Shown here one piece after another: positions 40,114 through 48,562 of a stretch of DNA of 64,000 bases (position 1 is the first letter of the stretch; each line of letters starts with the position of its first letter). The notes beneath the pieces were generated by a model that saw only the letters and a program-made list of their open reading frames with translations, was not told the DNA's origin and ran no database searches. Source of the DNA: Streptomyces sp. NA02950 (GTDB taxonomy: Bacteria > Actinomycetota > Actinomycetes > Streptomycetales > Streptomycetaceae); contig NZ_CP054916.1 of NCBI RefSeq assembly GCF_013364155.1, positions 6,693,001 through 6,757,000 on the forward strand, read 5' to 3'. The position numbers were made by a program, and so were the translations under genes.

Positions 40114-43100
40114 TCAACCGCCGCCGCGTGTCGCCAGTCTGACGATGTCCACCCGCGATCGGATCCCCAGCTTGCGGTAGACCCGGGTCAGCGTGGCCTC
40201 CACGGTTTTGACGCTGATGAACAGCCGGGCCGCGATCTCGCGGTTGGTGGCGCCTTCCAGGACGAGCGCGGCGACCCTCCGCTCCATCTCGGCGAGGGCG
40301 TCCAGCAGACGTGGCGGCGGCAGCGCCCCCGTCGCCGTGCCGGGCTCCGACCCCGGTGCCACGTCGGCATGTTCGGCCGCGGCGCGCTCGGTCGCGGTGC
40401 GTTCCAGCCAGGGGTGGGCGCGGGCGCGCCGGAAGACCCGGGCCGCGGTGTCCAGCGCCGTACGGGCCGCCGTCATATCGCCCCGGCGCAGTTCGACATG
40501 GGCCAGCACCAGTTCGCACCGCCCCTGCTCGATGCGGTAGCCCAGGGCGCGCAGACTGCGCCCCGCGGCCCGCAGCGTGTGCGCGGCCCGCTCCGGATCG
40601 CCCTGCGCGGCCGTCATCAGCGCCTCGGCCCGCGCCAGTACGGCCAGCACACCGCCGCGGCCCAGCCGGGTGGCGGACCGCCGGGTGGTCTCGACGACCT
40701 CGGCGGCCTCCTCCGGTGCACCGGTGCGGACCAGCGCCTCGGCCAGATCGCCCTGCCAGCGGCCGCGCGCCGGATCGGTCACCCCCTGGCCGCGCTCCAG
40801 CTCCCGCACCCGCCGCAGCGCCCTCACCGCCCCCTCGGTGTCGCCCGCCACCAGCCGGGCGTGCCCCAACGCGTACAGATTGCGGGCGAGATAGAGCAGA
40901 TCGCCGTCCTCCTCCGCGCTGTGCACGGCGTCCTGGGCCAGTGACAGCGCGTGGGCCACACTGCCGCCCGCCGCCTCCGCCAGGGCCGTGAGCTGGAGTG
41001 CGGGGCCCTCGCCGATCCCGGCGTCACGGGCCAGCCGCAGACTGCGGTGGGCGAGGTCCAGCGCGGGTTCGCAGCGTCCGGACCGCAGCTCGGTCTCGGC
41101 CAGTCCGCGCAGGAAGAGGATCTGGCTCTCGACCGCCCCGCGCCGCTCGGCGAGCCGGACCAGCGCCCCGACGGCCGTACGCGCCTCGTCCAGCCGGTCG
41201 CCCATCAGCAGACAGCGGAAGCGGGTGTAGCCCGGCCCGTTGTGATCGCAGGCCACCTGGGGGTCCTGGGGCTCCTCCAGGGCCCTGGCCAGGGTGCGTT
41301 CGGCGTTCCGATGGCCCATCAGGGTCTCGGTGAGCGCCTGGAAGGACAGCGCCAGCAGTTCGGTGCGGCGGTCGCCCGCCAGCCCCGCGAGCCGCGCCGC
41401 CTCGGCGGCCTCGCCACGGGCCCGCGGCAGTGAGCCCTGCACCAGGACGGCCCGCCAGGACAGCTGGTAGCGCAGCGGGGCGAGCAGCCGCGGCTCACCG
41501 CCCGCGTCGGCGAGCGCCTGCGGGAAGACGTCGTCCACGTCGGCCATGGCCTGTCCGGCGGAGTCGATCACCGCGATCCAGGCCCGGATGCGGTCGGCGG
41601 GGCGTACGGAATCGGCCAGCACCTCATGGGCGGTGGCGCGGGCGAGTTCCGGTTCGCCCGCGGTCAGCGCGTCCTCGGCCGCGTCCAGCCGCCGGGCGTG
41701 GGCGGTGGGGGCGGCCCCGGCCGGGGTGCGGTCGGCGGCGAGCAGTCCGAGCCGGGCGGCCGCCGCGGGCGCTCCGCGCTCCCGGGCGACGGCGGCCGCG
41801 GCCGCGAGTGTGTGCGCGACGCGCTCGTCGCGTCCGGGGGTGGCCAGCGCCAGATGGCGGGCGCGCTCGATGAGATCGGTTGCGGCGGCGGCGAGGGCGG
41901 CGTGCGCGGCACGCCGCTCGCGCGGGGCGGCCGCCGCGTACAGGGCGGCGGAGACCAGCGGATGTGTGAACCGCACCACCGGCTCGGCCTCGCCGTCCAC
42001 GATGCCGAGGGCGGCGGCCTCGGTCAGCTCGGCCTCGGCGTCGGTACGGCCCGCCGCGTGCAGCAGGGCGAGGGTGGGGCGGGCGGCGGCACTGGCCAGC
42101 AGCAGGGTCTCCCGGGTGCCGGGGGCCGGGGCGCGCAGCCGGTCCAGGACCAGGGCGCGCAGATTGGTCGGCACGGGCAGTGGTTCACCGGGCCGGGGCG
42201 GGGTCCCCGACTCGGCCAGGGCACGGCCGAGTTCGAGGGCGTAGAAGGGGTTGCCCGCACTGGTGCGGTGGATGTCCCGCAGCACGGGGCCGGGCAGCCC
42301 CACGCGTCTTCGCGCCGAGAGCAGCACGGCCGTCTGCGGATAGGTGAGGGGCGGTACGGGCAGTACGAGTGCGGGCGGCGGCAGTAAGCGGAGGTACCCC
42401 TCGGGGGTGTGAAGGTGGTCCTCCCGACGGTGCCCGGTGCCGCTGCCGGTGCCGGGGCCAAGGCCGATGTGGGGGCCGGGGCCGTGGCCGGGGTGGGGCC
42501 CCGGGCCGGAGCCGGTGCCTGGGCCGTCGGCGTGATCGGGGCTCGCGCCAGGTCCGGAGCCGGAGCCGGAACGGGGGCCGTGGCCAGGGCCGATGCCGGG
42601 GCCGTGCGTGGAGCCGAAGCCGGTACCGGGGGCGGTACGGGGGCCCGCGCCTGGGCGGTGGGCGGAGCCCGGGCCGGAGTCGGTGCCAGGGCCGGTGGCG
42701 TCGCCAGAGCCAGGGCCGGAGCCGGGGTTGGGCTCATGGACGGAGAAGACGCCCAGGCTACGGGGGTGCCCGGGGCCCAGGTGCGGCGCGCCCCCGTGGA
42801 CGTCCTCCCCGCTGCCCCGCCCGTCAGGGCGGCCCGGCACCGTCATCTCCGCCCCGGTCCGTACCGCCGCGATCATCTGCACGGGCAGTCCGCTCGTCCG
42901 CCGGGCGGCGAACGCCAGCAACTCCCGGCTGGGTACGTCCATCCACTGGAGGTCATCGGCCACCATCAACACCGGGCCCCGCGCGGCCAGCGCCCGGAAC
43001 ACCGACAGCACGGCCAGCCGCAGCGCCAGCCCGCCGTCCCGCTCCGACGGGCTCTGCCGACCGGTGAGCGCCGCGTCCAGAACGGTGCGCTGCGAGGCGG

Positions 43101-43374
43101 GCAGGGTGCCGGACACCTCCTCGGCGACCGGCTCCAGCAGATCGATCAGAGCCAGAAACGGAAGCTGACTTTCCGAGGCGGTCGGCGCGCAGTGCAGCAC
43201 CAGCCGTCCGCCGCCGGAACACCCGGTGGCGAGCGCCCGCAGCACGGTGGATTTCCCGATTCCGGCGGGTCCCGGCAGCAGTACGCTGCCGCCCCGCGCC
43301 AGCTGTTCACGCCCTCGTATCAGCAGCTCATCGCGTCCCACCACGGGCTCTGGCTGCTCGCCGTACCGCTCCAC
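40114..43374 (-). CDS. LuxR-family LAL regulator with long Gly/Pro-rich insertion
   Basis: 1086 residues. The N-terminal AAA/STAND ATPase domain has Walker A GPAGIGKST near residue 40 and Walker B VLMVADDLQWMD. A helical repeat middle region is followed by a LuxR helix-turn-helix at the C-terminus (ATNREIAARLFISVKTVEAT). Between about residues 185 and 325 is a low-complexity insertion of Gly, Pro, Ser and His repeats absent from most LAL proteins. GTG 43374 follows GGGGAGGG. The protein is divergent from the SPW-repeat gene with a 7+7 inverted repeat between them. LAL proteins often control secondary metabolism or sugar use; the target is unknown. Confidence 0.92.
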   Translation of the reverse strand: MERYGEQPEPVVGRDELLIRGREQLARGGSVLLPGPAGIGKSTVLRALATGCSGGGRLVLHCAPTASESQLPFLALIDLLEPVAEEVSGTLPASQRTVLDAALTGRQSPSERDGGLALRLAVLSVFRALAARGPVLMVADDLQWMDVPSRELLAFAARRTSGLPVQMIAAVRTGAEMTVPGRPDGRGSGEDVHGGAPHLGPGHPRSLGVFSVHEPNPGSGPGSGDATGPGTDSGPGSAHRPGAGPRTAPGTGFGSTHGPGIGPGHGPRSGSGSGPGASPDHADGPGTGSGPGPHPGHGPGPHIGLGPGTGSGTGHRREDHLHTPEGYLRLLPPPALVLPVPPLTYPQTAVLLSARRRVGLPGPVLRDIHRTSAGNPFYALELGRALAESGTPPRPGEPLPVPTNLRALVLDRLRAPAPGTRETLLLASAAARPTLALLHAAGRTDAEAELTEAAALGIVDGEAEPVVRFTHPLVSAALYAAAAPRERRAAHAALAAAATDLIERARHLALATPGRDERVAHTLAAAAAVARERGAPAAAARLGLLAADRTPAGAAPTAHARRLDAAEDALTAGEPELARATAHEVLADSVRPADRIRAWIAVIDSAGQAMADVDDVFPQALADAGGEPRLLAPLRYQLSWRAVLVQGSLPRARGEAAEAARLAGLAGDRRTELLALSFQALTETLMGHRNAERTLARALEEPQDPQVACDHNGPGYTRFRCLLMGDRLDEARTAVGALVRLAERRGAVESQILFLRGLAETELRSGRCEPALDLAHRSLRLARDAGIGEGPALQLTALAEAAGGSVAHALSLAQDAVHSAEEDGDLLYLARNLYALGHARLVAGDTEGAVRALRRVRELERGQGVTDPARGRWQGDLAEALVRTGAPEEAAEVVETTRRSATRLGRGGVLAVLARAEALMTAAQGDPERAAHTLRAAGRSLRALGYRIEQGRCELVLAHVELRRGDMTAARTALDTAARVFRRARAHPWLERTATERAAAEHADVAPGSEPGTATGALPPPRLLDALAEMERRVAALVLEGATNREIAARLFISVKTVEATLTRVYRKLGIRSRVDIVRLATRGGG

Positions 43375-43495
43375 ACGTATCGCCCTCCCCTGCCTCCCGC
43401 GCGCGGCGCCCTGCGGAGACGACTGGCGGCGAACCGTGGAACATCGGAGCCAACCAGACATCTACCTATAAACCAAGGCGAGGCGCACAATGGTG

Positions 43496-43514
43496 GTGCG
43501 GTGTTTTACCGCAC
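43496..43514. promoter_or_regulatory. Inverted repeat in the LAL/SPW divergent promoter region
   Basis: Perfect 7+7 inverted repeat GTGCGGT-GTTTT-ACCGCAC, 41 bases before the SPW gene start and about 120 bases from the LAL start. Size and position suit a dimeric regulator's operator; the protein that binds is unknown. Confidence 0.5.
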
Positions 43515-43554
43515 TGCGCGGTCAGACTTGCATGGATCGAAGGAGGCGAGTCCT

Positions 43555-43998
43555 ATGGCCGACGTCTCACACACCAGAGGGGATATCGCGGGTCACCCTG
43601 ACGTGACCGAAATGCGGGAGCGCTACGCCCGCATGATGGATGCCCGTGATGTTGTCTTCCTCGACGGACCGGTGCTTCTCGCCGGTCTGTACTTCGCCAT
43701 CTCTCCCTGGGTGGTGCACTTCTCGAGCACCAGCCCGAACCTCATGGTCCACAACCTCGTCCTCGGCCTCGCTGTCGCGCTGCTGGGGATCGGCCTCACC
43801 GCGGCTCCGAGGAGGATGTACAGCCTGTGCTGGGCCATGTCCGCGATCGGTGTATGGATGATCATCTCTCCCTGGGTGGTCGCGAGGGGCCCCGACGCCG
43901 GGATGATCTGGAACAACGTGATCGTCGGCGCCATCACCTGCCTGTTCGGTCTGGTGGCCGCGGGGATGGTCATGCAGAAGGGCCGGGGGGAGACCTGA
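43555..43998 (+). CDS. SPW-repeat membrane protein
   Basis: 147 residues with four membrane segments in two pairs. Each pair carries the family motif: ISPWVVHFSS near residue 56 and ISPWVVARGP near 104. SPW repeat proteins (PF03779) are small membrane proteins of unknown function found in many bacteria. AAGGAGG lies eight bases before ATG 43555. The first 45 residues are hydrophilic (HTRGDIAGHPDVTEMRERYA) and probably cytoplasmic. A large hairpin terminator follows at 44074. Confidence 0.92.
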   Translation: MADVSHTRGDIAGHPDVTEMRERYARMMDARDVVFLDGPVLLAGLYFAISPWVVHFSSTSPNLMVHNLVLGLAVALLGIGLTAAPRRMYSLCWAMSAIGVWMIISPWVVARGPDAGMIWNNVIVGAITCLFGLVAAGMVMQKGRGET

Positions 43999-44073
43999 CC
44001 GTTTCAACGGAAAGGCTCACCGAGACACCGGCCTTGAGGCCGGACAACCGAGACCCGACGAGACCCGAGTGGA

Positions 44074-44124
44074 GAAGGCCGCCGACCGCACGCCCCCATG
44101 GGGGTGCCGCGGCAGGCGGCCTTC
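44074..44124. terminator. Bidirectional terminator hairpin
   Basis: Stem GAAGGCCGCC/GGCGGCCTTC (10 pairs) enclosing an inner CCCCCATGGGGG palindrome, between the convergent stops at 43998 and 44146. Confidence 0.75.
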
Positions 44125-44145
44125 GCTGCCTTGGCTCGCTCCGGC

Positions 44146-44916
44146 TCAGCAGATCGGCTCGGGCATGGGCACCACGTCGTAGGAGCACTCGATGGTCTCG
44201 CCGGTGGCCGGGTCGCCCAGTTCCACCCGCCAGCGCTCGGCGAACTGGTCCACCCCCTCGGCCATCGGGATCGTGCCGGAGATCAGCACCGTGCCCGGTA
44301 TCAGACCGCCGCGCTCGCGCAGCAGCTCGATCCAGTACGCGGGCGGCAGCAGCTCCGCCAGGGTGCCGCTCTGCACCTCGGTCTCCTCGCCGTGATGGGT
44401 GACCCAGGCCCGGAGCGTCAGCTCGTCCAGGCGCGGCGCCACATCCGAAAGCCGCCAGGCGCGGGAGGCGAGCACATCCGGCCCCGCGTTCTTGCTCCAG
44501 GCCACCCCGTGCACCTCCAGCTCCCGGTCGGTGTGGTCGCAGGCGGCCGTCAGCAGCAGCTCGCCGTCGTCCGCCACGACCAGCGCCCATTCGGCCTCGC
44601 CGGAGGTGCGGGTGTGCTGAACGCTGACCCGTGCCGTCTGCTGGGCGAGATACGGCGAGACCGGATAGAGCGCGGGCGTCACGGTCGGGGCGGGTACGCC
44701 CAGCTCGGCGAGCTCGGCGACATGCGCGGCCACGTCCTCCTGGCTCCGTCCGGCGTAGCCCGCGTTCAGCAGCTGGACAACAGTCACCTGGCGGGTGGAG
44801 CCGTCGGGGAGCTCGAAGGTGAGCGAGGTATGCGGGTGGTGCGGGCGGTCCGGACGGTGCTGCGTGCTGTGAAGTGCCTGGTGAGGTGTGTGATGCGGGT
44901 GGTGCGTGGTGGTCAT
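44146..44916 (-). CDS. DUF2848 family protein with His-rich N-terminus
   Basis: 256 residues. The body (about 30-256) belongs to DUF2848, distantly related to fumarylacetoacetate hydrolases: YPVSPYLAQQT, GEAEWALVVADDGELLLTAACDHTDRELE, SKNAGPDVLASRAWRL, and a C-terminal LISGTIPMAEGVDQFAERW. The first 30 residues are rich in histidine (MTTTHHPHHTPHQALHSTQH) and may bind metal. GGAGG lies nine bases before ATG 44916. It is divergent from the MHS transporter, with a predicted GntR operator (44997) between, so it belongs to the same catabolic unit as transporter, amidohydrolase and cupin. The substrate is unknown; cleavage of a C-C or C-N bond in a small acid is plausible. Confidence 0.88.
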   Translation of the reverse strand: MTTTHHPHHTPHQALHSTQHRPDRPHHPHTSLTFELPDGSTRQVTVVQLLNAGYAGRSQEDVAAHVAELAELGVPAPTVTPALYPVSPYLAQQTARVSVQHTRTSGEAEWALVVADDGELLLTAACDHTDRELEVHGVAWSKNAGPDVLASRAWRLSDVAPRLDELTLRAWVTHHGEETEVQSGTLAELLPPAYWIELLRERGGLIPGTVLISGTIPMAEGVDQFAERWRVELGDPATGETIECSYDVVPMPEPIC

Positions 44917-44996
44917 CGGCGGATGCCTCCAGGGCGCGGGTCGGTGCGATTGCGAAACGGTTGATTTCCCCTCGGGGGGTTGCGCATACGGTGTGT

Positions 44997-45009
44997 ATAC
45001 AACAAGTAT
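44997..45009. promoter_or_regulatory. Predicted FCD-GntR operator, transporter side
   Basis: ATACAACAAGTAT shares the pattern ATACAAC-N2-GTAT with the site at 48462 upstream of the GntR gene. It sits between the divergent DUF2848 and MHS transporter genes and is where the regulator would control both. Confidence 0.65.
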
Positions 45010-45075
45010 GCCGGAAGGTCGAACGCACACACCATCGCACGTACCACCGCACGCACCACCCATCGAGGACGGAAC

Positions 45076-46431
45076 ATGCAGCCCACAGCACCGAGCGCGG
45101 CAGCGCCCCGGCCCGGCGGGGCCGGGGTACGCCGGGCCTTCGTCGCCAGCCTCACCGGCACCGCCCTGGAGTGGTACGACTTCGCCGTCTACTCCGCCGC
45201 CGCGGCCCTGGTCTTCGGCGATCTCTTCTTCCCCTCCAACGACCCCTTCACCGGCACCCTCCTGGCGTTCTCCACCTACGCCGTCGGCTATGTCTCCCGT
45301 CCGCTGGGCGGCTTTGTCTTCGGGCGGCTCGGCGATGTCATCGGCCGCAAGAAGGTGCTCATCGCGACGCTCGTCCTCATCGGCGCCGCGACCCTGCTGA
45401 TCGGACTGCTTCCCACCTACGCCACGGTCGGTGTCGCCGCCCCCGTCGCCCTGGTGCTGCTGCGCTTCGCGCAGGGGGTGGGCGTCGGCGGCGAATGGGG
45501 CGGCGCGGTGCTGCTGTCCAGCGAGTTCGGCGACCCCCGGCGGCGCGGCTTCTACGCCTCCGCCGCCCAGGTCGGCCCCCCGGCGGGCAATCTGCTGGCC
45601 AACGGCGTCCTGGCCGGGCTCGGCGCCGCGCTGACCGAGGAGCAGTTCCTGTCCTGGGGCTGGCGGGTGGCCTTCCTGTTCTCCGGTCTCCTGGTGGTCT
45701 TCGGGCTGTGGATCCGCGCCAAGCTGGAGGAGACCCCGGTCTTCCGCGAGATGGAGGCCGCGCAGAACCGTCCCGAGGCACCGGTGCGCGAGGTGTTCAC
45801 CACTCAGCCCCGCGCCCTGACCGCGGCGATCCTCAGCCGGATCGCGCCCGATGTCCTCTACGCGATGTTCACCGTCTTCGTCCTCACCTACGCCACCGAT
45901 GAGTTGGGCATGTCCCGGGGCTCCGCGCTGACCGCGGTCCTCATCGGCTCCTCCCTCCAGATCGTCCTGATCCCGCTCGCCGGTGCCCTCTCGGACCGGG
46001 TCAACCGGCGGCTGCTGTACGGCGGTTCCGCGGTGGCCGCCGGAATCTGGCCCTTCCTGTTCTTTCCGATGGTCGCGGACGGGAGTTGGGCCCTGCTCAC
46101 CCTGGGCGTGATCGGTGGACTGGTGATCCACTCGCTGATGTACGGGCCCCAGGCGGCCTTTGTCGCCGAGCAGTTCTCCCCGCGGCTGCGCTACACCGGC
46201 TCCTCACTCGCCTACACCCTGGCCGGGGTCGTGGGCGGGGCGGTCGCGCCGTTGCTGTTCACCACCCTGCTCGGGACCTATCACGCATGGGTGCCGCTGG
46301 CCGTCTACATCGCGATCACCGCCGCGCTCACGGTGACCGGTCTGGGGCTGGGCCGGGACCCCGCCCCCGCCCGGGACGAGGAGCCGGACCTGTACCCCGT
46401 CGGCGACGCCGCCTCCACCCCCGTGCCCTGA
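45076..46431 (+). CDS. MHS-family MFS transporter
   Basis: 451 residues with twelve membrane segments. Metabolite:H+ symporter (MHS) features: LTGTALEWYDFAVYSAAAAL near the start, GGFVFGRLGDVIGRKKVL in loop 2-3, and RFAQGVGVGGEWGGAVLLSS. Relatives import organic acids such as shikimate, citrate and alpha-ketoglutarate, so a carboxylated or amide-bearing substrate is likely. GAGG is near ATG 45076. It is the first gene of the rightward unit with the amidohydrolase (46622) and cupin (47434). A 190-base gap separates it from the amidohydrolase and holds only a C-rich tract with repeated CACCCGT-like words. Confidence 0.94.
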   Translation: MQPTAPSAAAPRPGGAGVRRAFVASLTGTALEWYDFAVYSAAAALVFGDLFFPSNDPFTGTLLAFSTYAVGYVSRPLGGFVFGRLGDVIGRKKVLIATLVLIGAATLLIGLLPTYATVGVAAPVALVLLRFAQGVGVGGEWGGAVLLSSEFGDPRRRGFYASAAQVGPPAGNLLANGVLAGLGAALTEEQFLSWGWRVAFLFSGLLVVFGLWIRAKLEETPVFREMEAAQNRPEAPVREVFTTQPRALTAAILSRIAPDVLYAMFTVFVLTYATDELGMSRGSALTAVLIGSSLQIVLIPLAGALSDRVNRRLLYGGSAVAAGIWPFLFFPMVADGSWALLTLGVIGGLVIHSLMYGPQAAFVAEQFSPRLRYTGSSLAYTLAGVVGGAVAPLLFTTLLGTYHAWVPLAVYIAITAALTVTGLGLGRDPAPARDEEPDLYPVGDAASTPVP

Positions 46432-46621
46432 CCCGCCCGCCGCGCCCCGCTCCCGGCCCGGCGGAGCCGTAAAACGAGCCGCACCGGGGAAGGGGCGGGG
46501 TGGGGGAGCGGACCCCGGCCACCACCGCGCACCCACCCGTAACCGCACCCCACTCGTCCCACCCGCCCCACCCGTACCCCACCTCCGACCCTCCCGACCA
46601 GGAAATGAGGCAGCACCCGCC

Positions 46622-47437
46622 ATGCCGCTCCGCATCGCACTGAGCCAGATCACCACCGGCCCGGACCCGGCGTCGAACCTCGCCCTTCTGCGCCGGGGGG
46701 CACAGCGGGCCGCGGAGGCCGGGGCGCGTCTGGTCGCCTTCCCGGAGGCCGCCATGGCCTGCTTCGGCACCCGGCTCGGCCCGCTCGCCGAACCGCTGGA
46801 CGGCCCCTGGGCCACGGAGGTCCGGCAGATCGCGAAGGACACCGGGCTGGTGGTGGTCGCGGGCATGTTCACCCCCGCGCCCGATGGGCGGGTCACCAAC
46901 ACCCTGCTGGCCACCGGCCCCGGGGTCGAGGCCGCTTACGACAAGATCCATCTGTATGACGCCTTCGGTTTCCGGGAGTCCGACACCGTGGCCCCGGGCT
47001 CCCAGGTGGTCACCTTCGATCTCGACGGTGTCGGGATCGGTCTCGCCACCTGCTACGACGTACGCTTCCCGGAACTCTTCCGGGCCCATGCCGACGCCGG
47101 TGCGGTGGTCTCGCTGCTACCCGCCTCCTGGGGCGCGGGGCCGGGCAAGCGCGAGCAGTGGGAGCTGCTGACCCGTGCGCGGGCGCTCGACGCCACCCTC
47201 TGGCTCGCCGCCGTGGGCCAAGCCGACCCGGCCGCGTCGGAGGCGGGTCCCGCGCCGACCGGGAGCGCCCCCACCGGTATCGGCCACAGCGCCCTGATCG
47301 GCCCCGACGGAACGGTACGGGAGCGGTTGGAGGCCGCCCCGGGCCTGCTTGTCGCGGACATCGACCCCGAGGAGGTCACCGCGGTGCGCCGCACGGTGTC
47401 CGTCCTGGCCAACCGCAAGCTGGGCGTACGGCCATGA
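46622..47437 (+). CDS. Nitrilase-superfamily carbon-nitrogen hydrolase
   Basis: 271 residues. The catalytic triad of the superfamily is intact: Glu42 (FPEAAM), Lys108 (DKIHLYD), Cys144 (LATCYDVRFPEL). The fold and CYDVRFPEL context fit the amidase group that includes omega-amidase/Nit proteins and deaminated glutathione amidase. It hydrolyses an amide or C-N bond. The stop overlaps the cupin start as ATGA, so the two are coupled. Its place after an MHS transporter and opposite a DUF2848 gene suggests breakdown of an imported amide or deaminated amino-acid compound. Confidence 0.93.
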   Translation: MPLRIALSQITTGPDPASNLALLRRGAQRAAEAGARLVAFPEAAMACFGTRLGPLAEPLDGPWATEVRQIAKDTGLVVVAGMFTPAPDGRVTNTLLATGPGVEAAYDKIHLYDAFGFRESDTVAPGSQVVTFDLDGVGIGLATCYDVRFPELFRAHADAGAVVSLLPASWGAGPGKREQWELLTRARALDATLWLAAVGQADPAASEAGPAPTGSAPTGIGHSALIGPDGTVRERLEAAPGLLVADIDPEEVTAVRRTVSVLANRKLGVRP

Positions 47438-47805
47438 GCGGCAATCGCGGGGCCAAGCCGGAACACGAATTCCACCTGCCCTCCGCGCCCTGGCGGCGGC
47501 CGCCGGGTGCGGTCGCGGGGGTCAGCGAACAGATCCTGGCCGCGGACGGCAGCGGCACCAGCACCACCGCCCTGGTGCGCTGGGAGCCGGGGACGGACAC
47601 CTCCCCGTCCGGGGTCGTCCGGCACGACGGCTGGGAGGAGGTCTATCTCCTCGAGGGCAGCATGCGCGATCTGACGCTGGGGAGGACCTTCTCGCGCGGC
47701 TTCTACGCCTGTCGGCCACCGAATATGCCGCATGGACCCTGGGTCTCCGACGAGGGCGTCACCATGCTGGTGATCACCTACCCGGAGGCGGCGGCCGAGC
47801 GGTGA
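47434..47805 (+). CDS. Small cupin-domain protein
   Basis: 123 residues. A single cupin barrel of the ChrR/acetylacetone-dioxygenase-like type: GVVRHDGWEEVYLLEGSMRD gives a metal-binding His and Glu, and RPPNMPHGPWVSDEG the second His. It is translationally coupled to the amidohydrolase (ATGA overlap). It may be a dioxygenase or isomerase step in the same pathway, or a metal-dependent sensor. It stops one base before the end of the convergent GntR gene, with no room for a terminator. Confidence 0.9.
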   Translation: MSGNRGAKPEHEFHLPSAPWRRPPGAVAGVSEQILAADGSGTSTTALVRWEPGTDTSPSGVVRHDGWEEVYLLEGSMRDLTLGRTFSRGFYACRPPNMPHGPWVSDEGVTMLVITYPEAAAER

Positions 47806-47806
47806 C

Positions 47807-48445
47807 TCACCCGGCGAGCAGCACCTTCAGCGTCGTCTCCAGATGGGCGCTGATCGCCGCGCGGGCCGCCTCCGTATCGCCGGAGGCCACCGCGTCCAGG
47901 ATCGCCCGGTGCTCGCAGAGCACCTCCTGCTGGCGGCCGGTCTGGTTGTACAGGGCCACCACCCCGGCGCGGATCTGGCGGCTGCGCAGCCCCTCGTAGT
48001 GCCGGTTGAGGAGTTCATTGCCCACCGCGGCGACCAGGGTCGCATGGAACAGGTGGTCCACGGCGATGAACTCCTTGGCCTGGTCGGGGCCGGTGAGCCC
48101 GCCCTGCCGCGCCAGCAGCTCGGTCAGCTCCGCGACCGGCACCTTCTCCGCCGCGATGGCCTGTTCGGCGGCATGCCGCTCGACGATCCCCCGCAGCTCC
48201 ATCAGCTCGGTGATCTCCCGGCCGGACAGCGGCGCGATATGCGCACCGCGCTTGGGGACCAACTGGACCAGGTCCTCGGCCGCGAGCAGCAGCAGCGCTT
48301 CGCGGATCGGGGTCCGGGAGATGCCGATCCGGTCGGCGATCTCCTGCTCGGTCAGAAATCTGCCCTGCATGTCGGGATCGGTCAGCACGGTTTCCTTCAG
48401 AAACGCGTACGCCTTCTCTCGTCCGGACTGCACCTGGGCCCCCAT
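47807..48445 (-). CDS. FCD-type GntR transcriptional regulator
   Basis: 212 residues. The N-terminal winged helix FLTEQEIADRIGISRTPIRE is of the FadR subfamily; the FCD effector domain (about 85-205) has the metal-binding ELMELRGIVERHAAEQA and HRAILDAVASGDTEAA blocks. FCD regulators commonly sense organic acids. The gene is convergent with the transporter-amidohydrolase-cupin operon. Its own promoter region holds a site (48462) matching that in front of the transporter, so autoregulation and control of the cassette are likely. ATG 48445 is the first in-frame start. Confidence 0.93.
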   Translation of the reverse strand: MGAQVQSGREKAYAFLKETVLTDPDMQGRFLTEQEIADRIGISRTPIREALLLLAAEDLVQLVPKRGAHIAPLSGREITELMELRGIVERHAAEQAIAAEKVPVAELTELLARQGGLTGPDQAKEFIAVDHLFHATLVAAVGNELLNRHYEGLRSRQIRAGVVALYNQTGRQQEVLCEHRAILDAVASGDTEAARAAISAHLETTLKVLLAG

Positions 48446-48461
48446 GGCTGTGGGTCATCGC

Positions 48462-48474
48462 ATACAACTCGTAT
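48462..48474. promoter_or_regulatory. Predicted FCD-GntR operator, regulator side
   Basis: ATACAACTCGTAT, 17 bases upstream of the GntR start codon, matches the 44997 site in 11 of 13 positions and is a near-palindrome, as expected for a dimeric GntR repressor. Confidence 0.65.
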
Positions 48475-48562
48475 ACGGAAATTATCACGGCGGTGCGGGG
48501 CCGGCGCCGGTGATCCGGAAGGTGATCCTGGAGGGAGCCGGGGGCATCAGCGCGCCCGGCGC

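Noticed and set aside
46432..46621. C-rich tract with repeated CACCCGT-like words as a possible regulatory repeat array
   Set aside because: The words are irregular in spacing and sequence; it looks like low-complexity spacer between the transporter and amidohydrolase genes.
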